Below, one piece after another: positions 61,493 to 64,000 of a stretch of DNA of 64,000 bases. The position numbers were made by a program, and so were the translations under genes. This DNA comes from Clostridiaceae bacterium BL-3. Its GTDB lineage: Bacteria > Bacillota > Clostridia > Clostridiales > Clostridiaceae. The notes beneath the pieces were generated by a model that was not told where the DNA came from, searched no databases, and saw only the letters and a list, made by a program, of their open reading frames with translations. The stretch is from assembly GCA_902809985.1 (NCBI GenBank), contig CADDXC010000001.1:806001-870000 (forward strand). The letters run 5' to 3'. Within the stretch, counting starts at the first letter, position 1; each line of letters begins with the position of its first letter.

Positions 61493-62005
61493 ATGAACAT
61501 TGAGGAGTTGGTTGTTAAAGCAAAAAATAGAGATGAAAATGCTTTTTGTGAACTTATAAAAATGAACAAGGAGACTCTATATAAAACAGCATATTTTTAT
61601 ACGAAAAATAAACATGATTCATTAGAGATATTAGATGATACTGTATATAAAGCTTATATATCCATAAAAAAATTGAAGCAAGGAAAATATTTTAATACCT
61701 GGATAATGAGAATACTTATAAATAGTGCTATTAACTATATAAATAAAAGAAAAAGATTTATATTTTTTGATAAAAATATTGATGGAACCAAAAAGCATGA
61801 GTCGTTTAACAATAGAGAAGAGATATTGGATTTATATAACGCTATAGATACGTTAGAAGGAAAATTTAAAATGATAATAATACTTAGGTATTTTAATGAT
61901 TTAACTGTTCCGCAGATAGCTAATATTATGGAATACCCTATTGGAACAGTAAAAACTTATATTCATAAGGCTTTAAAGCAATTGAGAATTGAATTGGAGG
62001 AATAG
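61493..62005 (+). CDS. ECF-type RNA polymerase sigma factor
   Basis: A 170-residue extracytoplasmic-function sigma factor. Region 2 (about 10-80) has RDENAFCELIKMNKETLYKTAY and NTWIMRILINSAINYI. Region 4 (about 115-170) has LEGKFKMIIILRYFNDLTVPQIANIMEYPIGTVKTYIHKAL. Start: ATG 61493 after GGAGG. The next gene, 5 bp away, is a membrane protein of the DUF4179 type, its presumed anti-sigma factor. Confidence 0.92.
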   Translation: MNIEELVVKAKNRDENAFCELIKMNKETLYKTAYFYTKNKHDSLEILDDTVYKAYISIKKLKQGKYFNTWIMRILINSAINYINKRKRFIFFDKNIDGTKKHESFNNREEILDLYNAIDTLEGKFKMIIILRYFNDLTVPQIANIMEYPIGTVKTYIHKALKQLRIELEE

Positions 62006-62010
62006 AAAAG

Positions 62011-63174
62011 ATGGATTATGATAAAAAATTTTTTGGAAATAATTTGGAGTCTGTAGAAATTCCAGAAGAAGTTGATTTTGTTATAGATAGAGCTATAAAA
62101 AGGGCAAAAAATAGATATAAAAATATTTTTTTAAAAGGTACAGCCTCCATGGCAATTATGCTTGTTTTGTTTGTATTTCTAAATAAAACGTCACCTGTTT
62201 TTGCTGATTACGTAAATAATGCATCAAAAGAAGTAAAAAACTTACTTAACGGTTTTAGAGACAGTGGAATTGACAATGCAATAAAAAATGGATTTGTTCA
62301 AGAGTCTATTGACAATAAAAATTATTTTTCTCAATCAGCTGAAGATAGAGGAATTACAGTAACTATAGACCAATTTACTATGAGTGGAAATGAACTCCTT
62401 ATTGGATATAGTGTAAAAGCTGATAGTAAATATAATGATTGGAATGATTTAATGTGTGATTCATTACAAATTATAGATAACAAAGGTAGAATATTGTTTG
62501 ATGGAAGGGATAGTAATGATGTTGCAAAAGAGCTTGCTAAAAATAATATTGATAATAAAGAGTATGCTGTATATAATTCTCTTTATTATATGGATGTAGA
62601 TAAGGGAAGCTTTAAAAATTCAAGAGTGAAGAAAGGAGTTTTTCACTTTAGCAGTGATAAAACTAAAATATCAGAGCTGCCTGATAGTGTTACTATTAAA
62701 TTTTATGATTTTTATGATAATACAATAAGTCCTCATATTTATAAGAAAATGAATTTTTTTAGTAAATTGTCTCATAAGGCTCCTAAAATTATTACTGGAA
62801 GTTGGCAGGTCAATATAAAAGTTGATGATAAATTGAAGAATGCCAGGGAAATTAACTATGTAAAAGATATTAATACAGATGTAAATTCGGCTATAAAAAT
62901 AGGATATGTAAATGTATATCCTACTGTAGCAAATGCTAAATTTTCAGTTCCAGTTGATATGAGTGTTAAAGATCTATATCTTGAAGATGACAGTGGAAAT
63001 AAGTATAAATGTGGTGCTAGAGAACGTCATGGAAATGATAATTCTAATTTCCGTGAAGAAATTTCTGATTTTGAGAGTCCTTATTTTGAAAAAGTCAAAA
63101 AATTATATTTGGTAATCAAAAGTGAAGAAAATAATAAGGAAAAGGACTTTAAAATAGCACTTAAGAAAAAATAA
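62011..63174 (+). CDS. DUF4179-domain membrane protein, presumed anti-sigma factor
   Basis: A 387-residue protein: short cytoplasmic N-terminus (about 1-45), one membrane helix (TASMAIMLVLFVFLNKTSPVFA) and a large extracellular part. DUF4179 proteins are regularly encoded next to ECF sigma factors and thought to hold them inactive. The gene follows the sigma gene by 5 bp. Its end is odd: the frame continues, after a single TAA, into an XRE-type protein. Confidence 0.85.
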   Translation: MDYDKKFFGNNLESVEIPEEVDFVIDRAIKRAKNRYKNIFLKGTASMAIMLVLFVFLNKTSPVFADYVNNASKEVKNLLNGFRDSGIDNAIKNGFVQESIDNKNYFSQSAEDRGITVTIDQFTMSGNELLIGYSVKADSKYNDWNDLMCDSLQIIDNKGRILFDGRDSNDVAKELAKNNIDNKEYAVYNSLYYMDVDKGSFKNSRVKKGVFHFSSDKTKISELPDSVTIKFYDFYDNTISPHIYKKMNFFSKLSHKAPKIITGSWQVNIKVDDKLKNAREINYVKDINTDVNSAIKIGYVNVYPTVANAKFSVPVDMSVKDLYLEDDSGNKYKCGARERHGNDNSNFREEISDFESPYFEKVKKLYLVIKSEENNKEKDFKIALKKK

Positions 63175-64000
63175 AATCTTACTCAAGAACAAATTGCTAA
63201 TTATTTAAATATTAGTGCACCGGCAGTGAACAAGTGGGAAAATGGAATATCCTATCCAGATATAATGTTGTTATCACCTCTTGCGCGTGTTCTAAAAATT
63301 GATGTTAATACTTTATTGGCATTTAATGAGAAATTAACAACTGCAGAAGTAAATAAACTTGGAAAAGAGGTTAGTGAAATGGTATCAAAAGAGGGGTACC
63401 AGAAAGCCTTTGAAAGGGGTAGTGATTTAATTAGGCAATATTCAAGCTGTGATGAGTTAATATTGAGGATATCATCAATATTAAGATTACTTCTAGTTAC
63501 ATCCCGAATTGAGGAAAAATATAAATATGAAGAAAAAATTATTACCTGGATTCAATCTGCAGCAGCAAGCAGCAATGAAAAGACAGCATCTATGGCCAAA
63601 ATATCCTTATCTGCAATATATAGAGAAAAGAAAGAGTATGAAAAAGCTAGAGAAATATTAGATAGAATTCTAGAGATAGGACTAGGCATCGATAAAAAAA
63701 TTCAACAGGCGCTACTGTTTGAAAGCAGCGGAAAAATTGAAGAAGCTTACGATGTTTATGAAGAAATACTATTAAATAATGCTCATGAAGCATTAGGAGC
63801 CTTCTCTTTAATAATAAGTCTGTTGTTAAAAGAAAATAAATTTACTGAAGCAGAAGAATGTACAGGGCGAGCGAAAAAGTTAGTTGAAGTATTCGATTTA
63901 GGAGCATATCGTAAATATACATTGGATTTATCTTTAGCAAGGGAAAAACAAGATAAAGAAAAAGCTATAAGGGTGATTACAAATATTGTAAATGAAGCAG
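63175..64000 (+). pseudogene. XRE/TPR-type regulator lacking its N-terminus, runs off the window
   Basis: The frame after the DUF4179 stop codon reads NLTQEQIANYLNISAPAVNKWENG, a Cro/C1 helix-turn-helix, then a long helical region with TPR-like repeats (AREILDRILEIGLGIDKK, GKIEEAYDVYEEILL). The usual first 10 to 15 residues and any start codon or ribosome binding site are missing. It is in the same frame as the preceding gene, separated only by TAA. The 3' end lies beyond the window. Confidence 0.75.

Overview
The window is about 64 kb of AT-rich DNA. Its strong GGAGG ribosome binding sites, split nifV genes, clostridial Mop protein, glycyl radical enzyme, Etf-coupled acyl-CoA chemistry and lantibiotic-type ABC transporters point to an anaerobic Clostridium (sensu stricto). 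The species cannot be fixed from sequence alone. No rRNA, tRNA, CRISPR array or intact insertion sequence was seen.

Layout. 0-2 kb: tail of a nitrogen-fixation/molybdenum region (split homocitrate synthase nifV-omega/nifV-alpha, then mop on the minus strand). 2-9.5 kb: an orphan type I methyltransferase subunit, a frameshifted QueG-like protein, a DksA-type zinc-finger protein, a MoxR ATPase/VWA pair, an autoregulated marR, and a TPP riboswitch in front of a 99-residue unknown protein. 9.8-21.2 kb: a GntR regulator and a nine-gene operon (activator and two subunits of a 2-hydroxyacyl-CoA dehydratase, CoA ligase, acyl-CoA dehydrogenase, EtfB, ferredoxin-fused EtfA, family III CoA-transferase, KdgT-type permease). 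The operon combines a Had/Fld-type dehydratase with a caffeyl-CoA-reductase-like, probably electron-bifurcating module, behind a near-perfect Rex site. 21.4-25.7 kb: cysteine hydrolase, HxlR, nitroreductase, alpha/beta hydrolase and TetR, with internally deleted remnants of the 4.8-kb zinc-finger gene and the 8.3-kb marR, and a second TPP riboswitch. The three landmarks keep the order and strand they have at 4.8-9.2 kb, which suggests an old segmental duplication.

25.8-37.3 kb: a LytTR/GHKL two-component pair, a bacitracin/lantibiotic-type ABC system with several broken genes, an intact LanFEG-like transporter with OmpR-type regulator and kinase, an AbrB/YtrB-like ABC set, and a duplicated kinase fragment joined to the 3' end of a pepF copy. 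37.4-42.1 kb: prepilin peptidase, a PhzF remnant, an adenine riboswitch driving adenine deaminase, and a YwrD-like gamma-glutamyltransferase. 42.2-51.5 kb: a sulfur/methionine block with two divergent SAM-I riboswitches (one for an M20 amidohydrolase, one for metNIQ), a Cys/Met PLP enzyme, and an uncharacterised glycyl radical enzyme with its activase behind a promoter whose spacer is a perfect palindrome. 51.5-64 kb: pepF, rlmH, a type I toxin-antitoxin candidate, DinB, MBL-fold, XRE and deformylase genes, a serine hydrolase, a TfoX-C protein, a broken alpha/beta hydrolase, an HxlR/ferredoxin-nitroreductase pair, an ECF sigma/DUF4179 pair, and an N-terminally truncated XRE protein running off the window.

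The dominant themes are carboxylic-acid CoA chemistry linked to redox control, riboswitch-controlled amino-acid and purine salvage, and antimicrobial-peptide defence. Frameshifts, nonsense codons, internal deletions and duplicated fragments show active gene decay.
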